A DNA stretch of 64,000 nucleotides, from the NCBI RefSeq assembly GCF_027627455.1, contig NZ_CP115483.1, positions 1,240,001 through 1,304,000 of the forward strand, in the 5' to 3' direction. Origin of the DNA: Sphingobacterium sp. SYP-B4668 (GTDB taxonomy: Bacteria > Bacteroidota > Bacteroidia > Sphingobacteriales > Sphingobacteriaceae). Each line of letters opens with the position of its first letter. The first letter of the stretch is position 1. A program made the translations under genes and the position numbers. Positions 18,204 to 27,400 of the stretch are shown here, piece after piece. Below the pieces are notes generated by a model. The model was not told the DNA's origin and searched no databases. It saw only the letters and a list, made by a program, of their open reading frames with translations.

Positions 18204-19019
18204 ATGAAATATCCTATCAACGAAAATGAAATGCCCCTAAGTGAACTTGAAAAATTGGGGCTTTACAAAGACGGAGGGTTCAGTATCAGTCCGGAGAATA
18301 TCGATGCCCTGCTTGCAGGAAGAAGAACCGATATGTTGAGCATGGCAGGTCTGAACATCGACGGGCTTGCAATCCGTCAACTCGATGCCAAGTTATCCCT
18401 TAGCCGGAATGAGCTCGGCGATGTCCAGCTCAACATACATCCCATTTACCGAGAACCGCAATGGCATCCATTATTGAGCGATGACGAGGAAAAAGCCCTG
18501 ATCGCAGGAGAACAGCACGTAGTCAGCAAGGAACAGGAGATTGACGGCAACAAAAAAAAGAAAGTCATCATTGAATATGACGACTTGACGAGGGAATTTA
18601 TAGCGTATGAACCCGACGAAGTGCAGGCCCCAATCAGAGTAAACGGCGAAGAACTTTCGGAAAAGCAACAGGAGGCTTTCCGCAATGGTGAAGTGGTAGA
18701 ACTCACAGATGGAACCAAAATCCAGCATTCGGCAACGGACAACAAAGGTATCCGTTCAGACCGAAAACGGCTTATCTTATCGGTGCTTTTGGACGGCGGT
18801 ATATCTTACTTGGTTTTCCGAGGTATCAATAACCTCAAAGGTAGGTTTGAACCGCAGAGTGAGGGTTACAGCGAGGGATATAACCGCGCATTGACCGATA
18901 TGATGATGGCCGATAAAAAACAAAAAGACAAAGGCAATGAGAAAACCGTTCAAGACCTCGTGCTAAATCTTCGTGATAAACAAGAAAGCAGAGGCTACGG
19001 ACGTGGCGTTGCAAGGTAA
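18204..19019 (+). CDS. DUF4099/DUF3945-type element protein
   Basis: 271 residues. The N-terminal half contains the repeat-type motif SPENIDALLAGRRTDML and LDAKLSLSRNELGDVQLNIHPIYRE (in two parts), hallmarks of the DUF4099/DUF3945 proteins carried by Bacteroidetes conjugative elements. A conserved LDGGISYLVFRGINNLKGRF occurs near residues 198-217, and the C-terminus is basic. Function unknown. Its stop shares one base with the next start (TAATG). Confidence 0.75.
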   Translation: MKYPINENEMPLSELEKLGLYKDGGFSISPENIDALLAGRRTDMLSMAGLNIDGLAIRQLDAKLSLSRNELGDVQLNIHPIYREPQWHPLLSDDEEKALIAGEQHVVSKEQEIDGNKKKKVIIEYDDLTREFIAYEPDEVQAPIRVNGEELSEKQQEAFRNGEVVELTDGTKIQHSATDNKGIRSDRKRLILSVLLDGGISYLVFRGINNLKGRFEPQSEGYSEGYNRALTDMMMADKKQKDKGNEKTVQDLVLNLRDKQESRGYGRGVAR

Positions 19020-19639
19020 TGGTATTTCTCCGATTGAAGTCCGAAGTACGGAACTTCTTTGCTCCACATATCAATATAGTCGAGGATAACATTCTGTTTC
19101 CTTATACATTGGAAAATCAGGTTTTAGCCCAAGAGCATTGGAATGAAAACGGTGTCCGTATTCCTGTCTGTAAAGGTATGTGGTTGGTGACGGACGGCTT
19201 GCCCGTATCCGTCACCCATCTTTTTATCGGTCATTCCGCAAGCGATCTGTTGTGCTTTTGCCATTATCACCCCAATTGGGTTGATCCACCTTGTTTGAGT
19301 GCATTTGCTTCATTGGGGTTGTTGCCGACCAAAGAACAATTTACTTGGCTAAAATCCCTTTTCACCAATGCAAAAATACATACTGTATTTGATGGAGGAA
19401 TAAGCGGGCGTGTAGCCGATTGCAAAGTGGCAACGTGGCAGATCGGCAAGAGTGCAAGGTTTAGTCTTGCTGGTGACCACGGAGAATTTTATTACAACAA
19501 AAAGAAGCACCGTATTCCAGTCAATATTTTTTCATTGAGCCGTTTTGAAAAATTATCCGGTATCCGTTCGGGTATCCGAACACATAAACCAAAAGCGCCA
19601 TTTGAAACGTTCTATCAATCCTTTACAAATATGGGCTGA
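19019..19639 (+). CDS. Element protein of unknown function
   Basis: 206 residues, not recognised. It is mixed alpha/beta with many His, Cys and Trp residues (CFCHYHPNWVDPP, VATWQIGKSARF), no signal peptide and no membrane helix. Translation is coupled to the upstream DUF4099 gene by a one-base TAATG overlap, and a strong terminator follows 9 bases after the stop, so it is the last gene of the transfer-side transcript. Confidence 0.7.
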   Translation: MVFLRLKSEVRNFFAPHINIVEDNILFPYTLENQVLAQEHWNENGVRIPVCKGMWLVTDGLPVSVTHLFIGHSASDLLCFCHYHPNWVDPPCLSAFASLGLLPTKEQFTWLKSLFTNAKIHTVFDGGISGRVADCKVATWQIGKSARFSLAGDHGEFYYNKKKHRIPVNIFSLSRFEKLSGIRSGIRTHKPKAPFETFYQSFTNMG

Positions 19640-19647
19640 TCCGAACC

Positions 19648-19682
19648 AACCCCCTGATCCTTCATTGGTTCAGGGGGTTTTG
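19648..19682 (+). terminator. Rho-independent terminator ending the transfer operon
   Basis: A 10-base-pair perfect stem (AACCCCCTGA at 19,648-19,657 pairing with TCAGGGGGTT at 19,670-19,679) with a 12-base loop, followed by T residues. It lies 9 bases after the stop of the preceding gene and marks the switch from GC-richer transfer DNA to AT-richer cargo. Confidence 0.85.
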
Positions 19683-19960
19683 TCGTATATCAACTCAAAA
19701 AATGCTTATCTATGTTGAGAGTATTAAGATGGTAGCCTGAACAATAGGTCGATCGAAATTATTTAAGAGCATAAAATATAGTTATACCGCAATATCAATC
19801 CTTTAGATTATTGAATAAAGACAACTGCAATTGCTGATTTACGAAAAATACTGGTCCCCACGTTGTTGAAAGTCATTGTTTAGTGTTGATTTTCATGTTA
19901 ATAAATACTCAACAATATGATATTAAGAACTTTTTAATTTGACCAAACCATGTGCTCGAA
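19683..19960. other. Non-coding junction between transfer module and cargo
   Basis: About 280 bases of AT-rich DNA with no plausible gene. It separates the terminator of the transfer operon from the 3' end of the first, minus-strand cargo gene. No insertion sequence end or long repeat is visible. Confidence 0.6.
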
Positions 19961-20554
19961 TTATTTTAGAATTTGGGAAAGTGCCGGTAAAAAAGGAGCA
20001 AACACCGTCATATGGTTTGCTGCTGCTACTATAAAATTTTGATAGGCACTTGTGAAGTCTTTTTTACCTTGGTTACTTTCCATTTCTCTCACCAGATTTA
20101 TTAATGTCAGGTTACCCGACAACTGCTCCTCGATCACTTTGACCAACGAGGAAAATAATATCCCTTCAATTCCACCTGAAACAACATTGTTGGAATTATC
20201 AATGGAATCGTGATAGATCCTTGTATTATTTCCGCTAAGATGGTAAGTGACCGAGGAATACTGCTCTTTTTTAACGGCATTACCTTTGCTGACTTGGCAT
20301 TCATACCGCTCCGGTGCGATTCTTCCACGAGGTTTGTATCCGCTGTCCAAAACAGTAAAATTTTCTATTCTGTCTCCGGGTAAATCCCTTACTAGGCTGT
20401 CACCGTCTTCAATGTACCAACCAGCCGGAAGGTGTTCTGAATATATAAGTATCGTATTGTTTTTCGAATCAACATTTGCTTTGATTTCCGAAGAAACAGA
20501 TTCACTATTTGCTTTGACTATTCGGACAATATCGTTTTGGTTTTTCCCAAACAT
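19961..20554 (-). CDS. Unknown cargo protein, possibly defence related
   Basis: 197 residues, no recognised family. The N-terminal half is soluble and charged with GWYIEDGDSLVRDLPGDRIENF split across residues about 45-66. The C-terminal end is hydrophobic (FIVAAANHMTVFAPFLPAL) and may pack as a membrane-active or oligomerisation helix. It is the only minus-strand gene in the element part of the window and is divergent from the SinR-like/CBASS genes. A good -7 element lies upstream (20,574-20,581). Confidence 0.65.
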   Translation of the reverse strand: MFGKNQNDIVRIVKANSESVSSEIKANVDSKNNTILIYSEHLPAGWYIEDGDSLVRDLPGDRIENFTVLDSGYKPRGRIAPERYECQVSKGNAVKKEQYSSVTYHLSGNNTRIYHDSIDNSNNVVSGGIEGILFSSLVKVIEEQLSGNLTLINLVREMESNQGKKDFTSAYQNFIVAAANHMTVFAPFLPALSQILK

Positions 20555-20573
20555 GGTTTAAATATTTGATGTA

Positions 20574-20581
20574 CAAATATA
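20574..20581 (-). promoter_or_regulatory. Candidate -7 promoter element for the minus-strand gene
   Basis: On the minus strand the bases read TATATTTG, an exact match to the Bacteroidetes TAnnTTTG element, 20 bases before the start codon of the gene at 20,554. No good TTG/TTTG -33 box was found at the usual distance, so the call is partial. Confidence 0.5.
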
Positions 20582-20897
20582 ATGTATCATTTGAATTTAC
20601 AGATCATGGAAAGATGTAAGAATCCCGATTTCGATAGCAACAAGAAAAATATCCTTTTGACACGCAAAACTAATCCTAACTGACAGATTTTCAGTCAACG
20701 TATATACCAAGCTGACAAAAGCATGACAATATTGAATTGGTACTGCAATTGATGACCATCCATACCTTACTGCTAAAGAGGAAAAGTATTAAGGCATAGA
20801 GGATTATTGCCGATTTTATTCGGCGAGACAACTATTATCAATCATCTATTGTCAAGACCTTATGGAACCGTTCAAAAGCGGAACTTAAATTTTTGAT
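20582..20897. other. Intergenic region between divergent cargo genes
   Basis: About 315 bases with no supported gene. It must carry the promoters for the divergent genes. No convincing plus-strand TAnnTTTG element was found before the SinR-like gene; a near match with two extra T residues lies just upstream of its ATG. Confidence 0.5.
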
Positions 20898-21176
20898 ATG
20901 AAAAAAGCTTACATAATAAACTATGATCTAAACAACACGAAGGATTATGATACATTGTTTGCGGAGATACATACGCTCGGCGGTAAACGCGTCTTAAAAT
21001 CTTGTTGGTTGATTATGTCTTCCCTTTCAGCAAAAGCCATTAGAGATCGATTATTATCACTAATGGATGGCGATGATGGGATTTTCGTTGTACGTGCTCA
21101 TGGGGCGGCTGCGTGGCGCAACGTCGAATGCGCAAATAAATGGTTGAAAGAGAATTTACAATCACAGATGGCCTAA
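20898..21176 (+). CDS. SinR-family, Cas2-like small protein
   Basis: 92 residues with a ferredoxin-like pattern: the first strand AYIINYDLN bears the Asp at the place of the Cas2/VapD catalytic Asp, then LKSCWLIMS, a helix SAKAIRDRLLSLMDG, the strand GIFVVRAHGAAAW and a C-terminal helix. Such proteins are commonly labelled SinR family and are fold relatives of Cas2. No CRISPR array or cas gene is present. It sits 74 bases before the CD-NTase and could be an accessory or regulator of the CBASS unit, or an independent toxin-like nuclease. Confidence 0.7.
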   Translation: MKKAYIINYDLNNTKDYDTLFAEIHTLGGKRVLKSCWLIMSSLSAKAIRDRLLSLMDGDDGIFVVRAHGAAAWRNVECANKWLKENLQSQMA

Positions 21177-21187
21177 AGTCTTTACTA

Positions 21188-21206
21188 CTTCTGTTAAATA
21201 CAGAAG
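21188..21206 (+). promoter_or_regulatory. Inverted repeat between the SinR-like and CD-NTase genes
   Basis: CTTCTGT (21,188-21,194) and ACAGAAG (21,200-21,206) form a perfect 7-base-pair stem with a 5-base AT loop. It lies 11 bases after the SinR-like stop and about 45 bases before the CD-NTase start. A short T-rich tract follows after a gap, so it may be a weak terminator, an operator or an mRNA hairpin. Confidence 0.4.
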
Positions 21207-21250
21207 CAGTTGCTTATTTTTAACTTATTTTTTTACAAAACAAACTAATT

Positions 21251-22255
21251 ATGGCCTCAACTGTAAACAGCGCTTTCCATGAGTTTATGTCTAACGTGAT
21301 CAGGATACATCCTGACAGGAATGATATAGCCAAAAAAAGTAAAGCAAATCTTGTTACTGAAATCAAGAAGTTCCCTAATGACGGAAAGTTCTTGACCTTA
21401 CATTCAGATTTACCCAGCATCGATTATGGGTCTTTCTCTCGTAAAACCAAAATACGGCCGTTGGACGACATCGATTTAATGATTGTCCTGCATGCCCAGG
21501 GAAATTGGCGTGAATCAAATTATGCAGGAGGATATATAATTCGGGTACCGCAAGATGCCGATAAACAATTGGCACTATGCAATGCCGGGACTAACATACT
21601 TAATTCTATCAAAGTAATTAATAAGTTCAAGGATTATCTAGGCAAAGTGCCTTCTTATAAAAAAGCCGAAATAAAACGTAATCAGGAAGCGGTGACTTTA
21701 GAACTGGGTTATGAATGGGTTTATGATATCGTTCCATGTTTCATTACTGCTCCGGATAATACCGGAAGAGATTTTTTCCTTATACCAGATGGTAGCGGCA
21801 ATTGGAAACCTACCGATCCTAGGATAGACAAACGAAGAACTACCGGCATTAACGGCAAGCACCAGATTTCCGTACTGGATATGATCAGAATTATGAAGTA
21901 CTGGACGAAACGCCGAACGGCCGCAACAATGGGATCATATTTCCTTGAATGTCTTATCTTGCAGTATTATGATTCATATGGTATAACCAGTAGCAATTAT
22001 ATTGACATAGAGCTGCCGAGTTTGTTTGCATACATTTATAATCAGATTCATAATCCACTAGCTGATCCAAAAGGCTTTCAGGGAAATCTTAATACACTCA
22101 CTTGGGAAGAACGCAATTCAATAAAAACCAGAGCGCAATTGGACTACAATCGTGCAGTTGAAGCTAGACAGTTAGAGACCGATGGAAAGCAAAAGGAATC
22201 CATTACAAAATGGCGCGAAATATTTGGTCTAGAATTTCCTTACTATACGATTTGA
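21251..22255 (+). CDS. CBASS CD-NTase (cyclic oligonucleotide synthase)
   Basis: 334 residues with the nucleotidyltransferase core: GS at residues 60-61 in YGSFSRKT, metal-binding Asp73 and Asp75 in LDDIDLMIVL, and the third acidic residue Asp159 in VYDIVPCF, followed by a helical second domain. This is the SMODS/CD-NTase pattern. On phage infection such enzymes make cyclic di- or trinucleotides that switch on a partner effector. The next gene, 11 bases away, is a matching membrane effector. No cap2/cap3 ubiquitin-like or HORMA/TRIP13 genes are present, so it fits a minimal type I CBASS. Confidence 0.9.
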   Translation: MASTVNSAFHEFMSNVIRIHPDRNDIAKKSKANLVTEIKKFPNDGKFLTLHSDLPSIDYGSFSRKTKIRPLDDIDLMIVLHAQGNWRESNYAGGYIIRVPQDADKQLALCNAGTNILNSIKVINKFKDYLGKVPSYKKAEIKRNQEAVTLELGYEWVYDIVPCFITAPDNTGRDFFLIPDGSGNWKPTDPRIDKRRTTGINGKHQISVLDMIRIMKYWTKRRTAATMGSYFLECLILQYYDSYGITSSNYIDIELPSLFAYIYNQIHNPLADPKGFQGNLNTLTWEERNSIKTRAQLDYNRAVEARQLETDGKQKESITKWREIFGLEFPYYTI

Positions 22256-22266
22256 ATTTTAGCAAT

Positions 22267-23136
22267 ATGAATGATATAAAAACAAGGCAGGAACTGCCCG
22301 AGAACATGGGCTTGCTAAAAGCCCAAAGAGTAATCTATGCAGATGCAAAAAGAATCTACAGGTGGCAACTAACCATCACCATAATTATTGTCGTATTCTT
22401 GAACTTTACAAAACTCGTTGCCAAAGATCTTTGGCAAATCGATGTTACGGTCTACGTTGGTTTGATATCGGTAGGTATTACCTTATTCGACGTTCTGTTT
22501 TTATCCGGCTACCTTTCTAAATTCAAAACAAATGGCGCGAAAGTACAGGAACTTTTTGATTGTAGTGTGTATGCCATGGAGTGGAATGAAACAAATAGTG
22601 GTGAAAAGCCTGAAAATTCAGTCATTGATGAAGCGGAACAAAAATATGTCTATAATCCTAGAGCGCCTCTAAACAACTGGTACCATATTGAATTAGAAGG
22701 GCTAAACCATGAACAGGCTGTGCTTCGCTGTCAGGAAACAAATTTGGAATATGATCGGAAATTAAGATATCATTTTAAGAACGATTGCATGATTATCTGT
22801 TTATTGGTTGTTATTGGTTCATTCACAATCGCAACTGTAATCGATGCATCCATTCAAGGATACTTACTCAACTTCGTTACACCGACTTTGCCACTTATTG
22901 TAGTTCTGATCAGATTGATACTGGATAATCAGAAGGCTGCCAAATCTTTGGAAGAGGTCAGGAAGGCTGCAAGAAAGCTACGATCGGCCGGTGCGGTACC
23001 TACAATGGCACAGTTGCGCCAGGTACAGGATAAACTTTACTGTAGTAGAAAAGATAGCACTTTAATTCCTGAAAATTACTATCACTATCGGAGATCTAAA
23101 CTTGAAAGATCCACAAAAATCAACGCGGGTTCTTAG
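22267..23136 (+). CDS. S-4TM family pore-forming CBASS effector
   Basis: 289 residues. Four membrane segments come in two pairs: about residues 37-53 with 62-86, and about 173-195 with 203-222. Between and after them are soluble segments, and the C-terminal LRQVQDKLYCSRKDSTLIPE region is typical of S-4TM proteins associated with CD-NTases. On binding the second messenger it is expected to permeabilise the inner membrane and halt the infected cell. The ATG at 22,267 is chosen over an in-frame upstream ATG (22,210) that lies inside the CD-NTase gene. Confidence 0.85.
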   Translation: MNDIKTRQELPENMGLLKAQRVIYADAKRIYRWQLTITIIIVVFLNFTKLVAKDLWQIDVTVYVGLISVGITLFDVLFLSGYLSKFKTNGAKVQELFDCSVYAMEWNETNSGEKPENSVIDEAEQKYVYNPRAPLNNWYHIELEGLNHEQAVLRCQETNLEYDRKLRYHFKNDCMIICLLVVIGSFTIATVIDASIQGYLLNFVTPTLPLIVVLIRLILDNQKAAKSLEEVRKAARKLRSAGAVPTMAQLRQVQDKLYCSRKDSTLIPENYYHYRRSKLERSTKINAGS

Positions 23137-23167
23137 TTACAAAATTATGCTATTTTAATCAAGAAGA

Positions 23168-23380
23168 ATGATTTATTTTGATGAGGTAGGGAACAAAGGC
23201 GATTATCTGTTAGACCCTAACCAGCTAGCCTTTAAGTTATTATCACATGATTTTTCTTTAAAACGATTCAACAGATATTTTAGCCCCATTGCTAGGAAAA
23301 GTTATGGCCGACGAATTGAGTTAATCCGTCAAACGGAAGAATATAGTAAGAGTATCGGTATGAAAATTTCCTTAGTGTAA
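23168..23380 (+). CDS. Small orphan ORF, 70 residues
   Basis: A basic protein of unknown family starting MIYFDEVGNKGDYLL and ending GMKISLV, with a central KRFNRYFSPIARKSYGRR. A purine-rich AAGAAG sits just before the ATG, and the gene starts 31 bases after the S-4TM effector stop, so it could be the last gene of the CBASS transcript or a remnant. No motif supports a function. Confidence 0.4.
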   Translation: MIYFDEVGNKGDYLLDPNQLAFKLLSHDFSLKRFNRYFSPIARKSYGRRIELIRQTEEYSKSIGMKISLV

Positions 23381-23520
23381 GTGCTTATGGTATACCTCAG
23401 TGTATCTCGGCACCAATAGACGTTAATCGTATCTGAAACCTCTCAATCCACATTTTTTGCTGTAACCGCTTATGATGGTATACAGGTATATATGGACTTC
23501 ACAATATCTGTGATTTTAAG

Positions 23521-23528
23521 TAAATTTG
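23521..23528 (+). promoter_or_regulatory. Candidate -7 element for the nucleosidase-ATPase-HEPN operon
   Basis: TAAATTTG, an exact match to TAnnTTTG, 25 bases before the start codon at 23,554. A clear TTG/TTTG box is not found about 19 bases upstream, so the operon may need an activator or have a weak -33 region. Confidence 0.55.
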
Positions 23529-23553
23529 AAATATATGTACATTATTAAATCAA

Positions 23554-24471
23554 ATGACCTCATACAAAGAAGTAGACGATTTATTTGTCTCAAAGCATAA
23601 ATCAAAAATCAACCTGTTAATCGTAACAGCGACAGCAACAGAAAAAGAGACACTTCATAAATACCTTAAGCCAATACCGGGGTATTCCGATATACTTAAA
23701 ATTCAAGTTGGTAAACACACATACTTTGTTGGACAGTTCGGCGCATTCTATGCCGTACACGTAGCATGTAACGAAATGGGGTCAACAGGTAGAAGTTCGT
23801 CGATAGTAACTACTTCTGACGCCATTAATACCTGGTCCCCATCTGTTGTTTTGATGGTTGGTATTGCTTTCGGTAAAGATGAAACGAAGCAAGAAATTGG
23901 TGACGTCCTAGTGTCAGAACGCATTATACCTTACGAACCGAAAAGGTTAGGTAAGGACGAAACAATATCACGTGCAAAGGAAGGTCCGGCCAGCTCATTA
24001 TTGTTCGACCGTTTCAAATCTGTCACAGGATGGGATTTTAAACAAGAGGAAAGAGCCCCCGAAATTATATATGGCGGTATTTTATCGGGAGAAAAGCTAG
24101 TTGATGATCCTGCATTTAAGGCTGAATTATTCAAGGATCACCCCGAAGCAATCGGAGGTGAAATGGAGGGTGCTGGAATATATGCTGCTTGCGACCAGAA
24201 AGTTAACGACTGGATATTGGTTAAGGGAATTTGTGACTGGGGCGAAAACAAAGATAATCCTGATAAGAAGAAGCATCAAGTTTTGGCGATTGAAAGCGCG
24301 GTAGACCTTTGTGCCTTTGTTTTTAATTCGCCTTTCGGATTTAAAGATGTCAGTCTAGTTGCCCAGGATGAAGTCCTGAAAACAGATTTTTCAGAAGATC
24401 GGGGTGCCATACCGGAATGGATGTTTAAGAAAGAAAAGTCACTAGCTAAAGAAATAAGAAATGAAGATTAA
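23554..24471 (+). CDS. PNP/MTAN-superfamily nucleosidase, probable defence effector
   Basis: 305 residues. Residues about 18-255 show the phosphorylase/nucleosidase fold: LLIVTATATEKE strand start, VVLMVGIAFGKD loop, the purine/ribose-site motif GGEMEGAG (201-208), and GICDWGE with candidate catalytic Asp228. Domains of this superfamily serve in several anti-phage systems (Detocs, some CBASS and NLR-like proteins) as ATP-cleaving nucleosidases, so this enzyme may destroy nucleotides rather than act in salvage. The stop overlaps the ATPase gene by 11 bases, like a split version of the PNP-STAND fusions seen elsewhere. The substrate is not known from sequence. Confidence 0.8.
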   Translation: MTSYKEVDDLFVSKHKSKINLLIVTATATEKETLHKYLKPIPGYSDILKIQVGKHTYFVGQFGAFYAVHVACNEMGSTGRSSSIVTTSDAINTWSPSVVLMVGIAFGKDETKQEIGDVLVSERIIPYEPKRLGKDETISRAKEGPASSLLFDRFKSVTGWDFKQEERAPEIIYGGILSGEKLVDDPAFKAELFKDHPEAIGGEMEGAGIYAACDQKVNDWILVKGICDWGENKDNPDKKKHQVLAIESAVDLCAFVFNSPFGFKDVSLVAQDEVLKTDFSEDRGAIPEWMFKKEKSLAKEIRNED

Positions 24472-27400
24472 TAGAAGCGGACTTCTTGAGGACATGATCT
24501 CCTTTTTTCACGAGCAAAGCGGTGTGGTTGTAGGTGACCCCGGTGTTGGTAAATCTTATTTGCTTAGTGAAATGGTTAGCCTGTTGCTTGACAAAAACAT
24601 TCCAGCAACAATGGTACGCCTAGATTTTCTAACCGATGGTAGTAATAAAGATATCGCTGAATCGATCGGCGTAACAGGGGAAGACTGGATTGATGCGCTT
24701 AAACTTATCAGCCTGCCTGAGAACACAAAAGGGATAATCATTTTTGATGCCTACGATACTATCAAAGATGAAAAATTAAAAGCAGCAATACTTAAACAGA
24801 TTGCAAAAGCAAAACAAGAGCTGCCCAGCTGGTCAATAGTAGTTAGTGTGAGAACCTACGATGCAGCCAGATCGCAAAAGTTGATCGATCTGTTTCCAGC
24901 CGAGTTTAATAGTGATAATATTCATTGTCGGCGATTTAAAATTCCGGTATTATCGGAAGAAGAGCTGAGCGCATTCCTTACCGATCAGGAAAAGTTAAAG
25001 ATCATTTACGAAGAAGGGACAGCCAAATTAAAAGACATACTTAAAATACCATTTTTCCTTTCCCTGCTAGATGTCATCCTTGCAAAAACAGATACAAGTA
25101 CGGAAACCGTTAAGGGATTAAAATCTGAAATTGAATTACTGGAAATGTATTGGGTAAAGGTAGTGTACAAAGTTACGCCAACCATTCAAACAGAGTTGTT
25201 TTTGAAAGACCTTACAATAAAAATGGTCGAAAGCCGGGTAATATCAGTTGATAAGCTCGATTATTTGGGTGACTTGTCTGCTGAAAAGGTATTAATAGCA
25301 GACCAGCTATTAGGCGAAAATGTTTTAACAGAACAAGGTTCATATTCACCCAGAATCGCTTATGCCCATAATATTCTATTTGATTTCGCAGTCAGTAAAC
25401 TTGTGCTGAAAGATACTGCCGCAGAACTGCTTGAATTTATCGCGGCAGACCAAGCGCGGCCTTTCTTTCTTCGTCCGAGTTTTATATATTTTTTTGCGCA
25501 CCTATGGTATGTAAATCAAGCTAAATTTTGGGCGATTTACGATGAATTATCACGGAGTACTGATGATGTAATTTCGCTATTTAATAAACTCATACCTTCA
25601 ACAGTAATCGCAAAGGAATTTGAAGATATTAACCAGCTCGGATTTCTACATGGCACTGATCCCATTAAAGCATCACAGGCAAGTAATGTGTTACAAGCTC
25701 TTAGGTTTGTAAAAGAGACACCAAATAAGGCCGCCCAGGCGTCGTTGCTTTTAAGATTGTCTTCCGATCTTCAATTACCTTTTGTATGGGACTTTACTTT
25801 TATACTAGAAGGATTGATTAAAGATCCGACCGTACAAGCAGATGCTACTATTTTTTCGATGTGCGGAAATGCAGCGAGAAATCTTATGGACTTCTTGCTG
25901 GCTAATAGGTCAAACCCAAGCGTCGATCAACTGGCAAGCTATCGTGGCATATCACTTATTGCAAAAACTTATTCAACGGATATTGAGGCATCAAGAGCCC
26001 GCTTACAACTGATTTTGGATATGATGCACCAACCAGGTTTTAACATTGCCTATTTTTCCACTCTGACTGATGAGATCAAAGAATTTTATAAGATAGATCC
26101 ACAATTTTGTGCAAGCATCTACGAAAAGGTTTCAATTCATGAAGAAAATTCCTTTGATGCTGCTCCGATGCACTCCGGCGTCTTAATGAGCTTTACATCC
26201 AGCAGACACGATCAGTTTGGCACTTGTCATTATCGGTTACAGGAGTTATTTCCACGATTTATAAGATTTAGCCCAGAACTCGCAATACCTCTTGGGTTAT
26301 CAATCTCAAATAATTTTATTGCAAAAAAGAACTCTGATGGATTTGTTTTCCCTGACACTATTAAAATTCCGTATGACTTTTCAGTTGATGGTATAAATGC
26401 ACATTACCAGGTTGATATGTCCCATTTCTGGGATCAATTTATGGTTCGCACAGAACCCTTACAGCATACACAACTTATTATCAATTATTTCGAAGCCCTT
26501 ATTGGTGCCAATGAAATTGAATTGCTAAAGACCTGCTTGAAGTCGTATTTCGCACACGCCAAGAGTGCATATAATTGGAAAATGCTACTTGACTTTGGTG
26601 CCTCGCACCCAGAGGTTTTGCATAACTTATTATTTGATGTTCTATTGCAACCGGCCGTTTTATACTGGAACGACAGCATCATCGCTGCTGGCGCCTTTAT
26701 CGAATCATCAATTTCTTTTTATACCGACGAACAGTTACATCAATTGGAAAATACAATACTATCGTTGCCTGGATATGTCGGCCATGCAGAACAAGAAAAA
26801 GCAAACGTTGTTGTTTTGCGACTTCTCAGCAGGATACCTAAAGAACGACTAACAGATGCGAAGTCCGTCGCTATAATGTCGGCCTCGGAGCCGGTGACAA
26901 ATGAGCCGTTGGTAACGTACAGTTCAACTTCTGAGGTGCTTACTACCGAAATGTTTTTGACGGAACATGGTGTTGATATCAAAAAGCCAGAAAATGAAGA
27001 ACTGCTTTCCGAAAACCGGAAAATGGAGTGGCTAGGACATAATTTTTCTAATAATCTTGCAGATCCTGAAACCTATGCCGAGCCATTGAAGGCCGCGAAC
27101 TTATCATTTGCCATCATTAAAGACAATACAGAACTACCCCAGCGATTGAAGCAAACCATTTTGACCAGCATCGCAGCTGTTTGCGGAATAGTTTTACGTT
27201 CCAATCTGATTCTTAAGCATGAAGCCCAGTTAACACCCGAACAATACGCATCATTCAAGGAGATGCTCCTTTATTGTTTGAATTATTATACCGAATCAGA
27301 CACCTTTGCGGAGCAAAATTCATCACCGGGAAGCGGTTATTCATCAACGCCACGCAGTGAAGCAGCCTTTGCACTCCCTAAATTGTTCGCAATTACCAAA

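Noticed and set aside
20898..21176. Cas2 of a CRISPR system
   Set aside because: No CRISPR repeats, Cas1 or other cas genes are in the window. The SinR-like label fits better.
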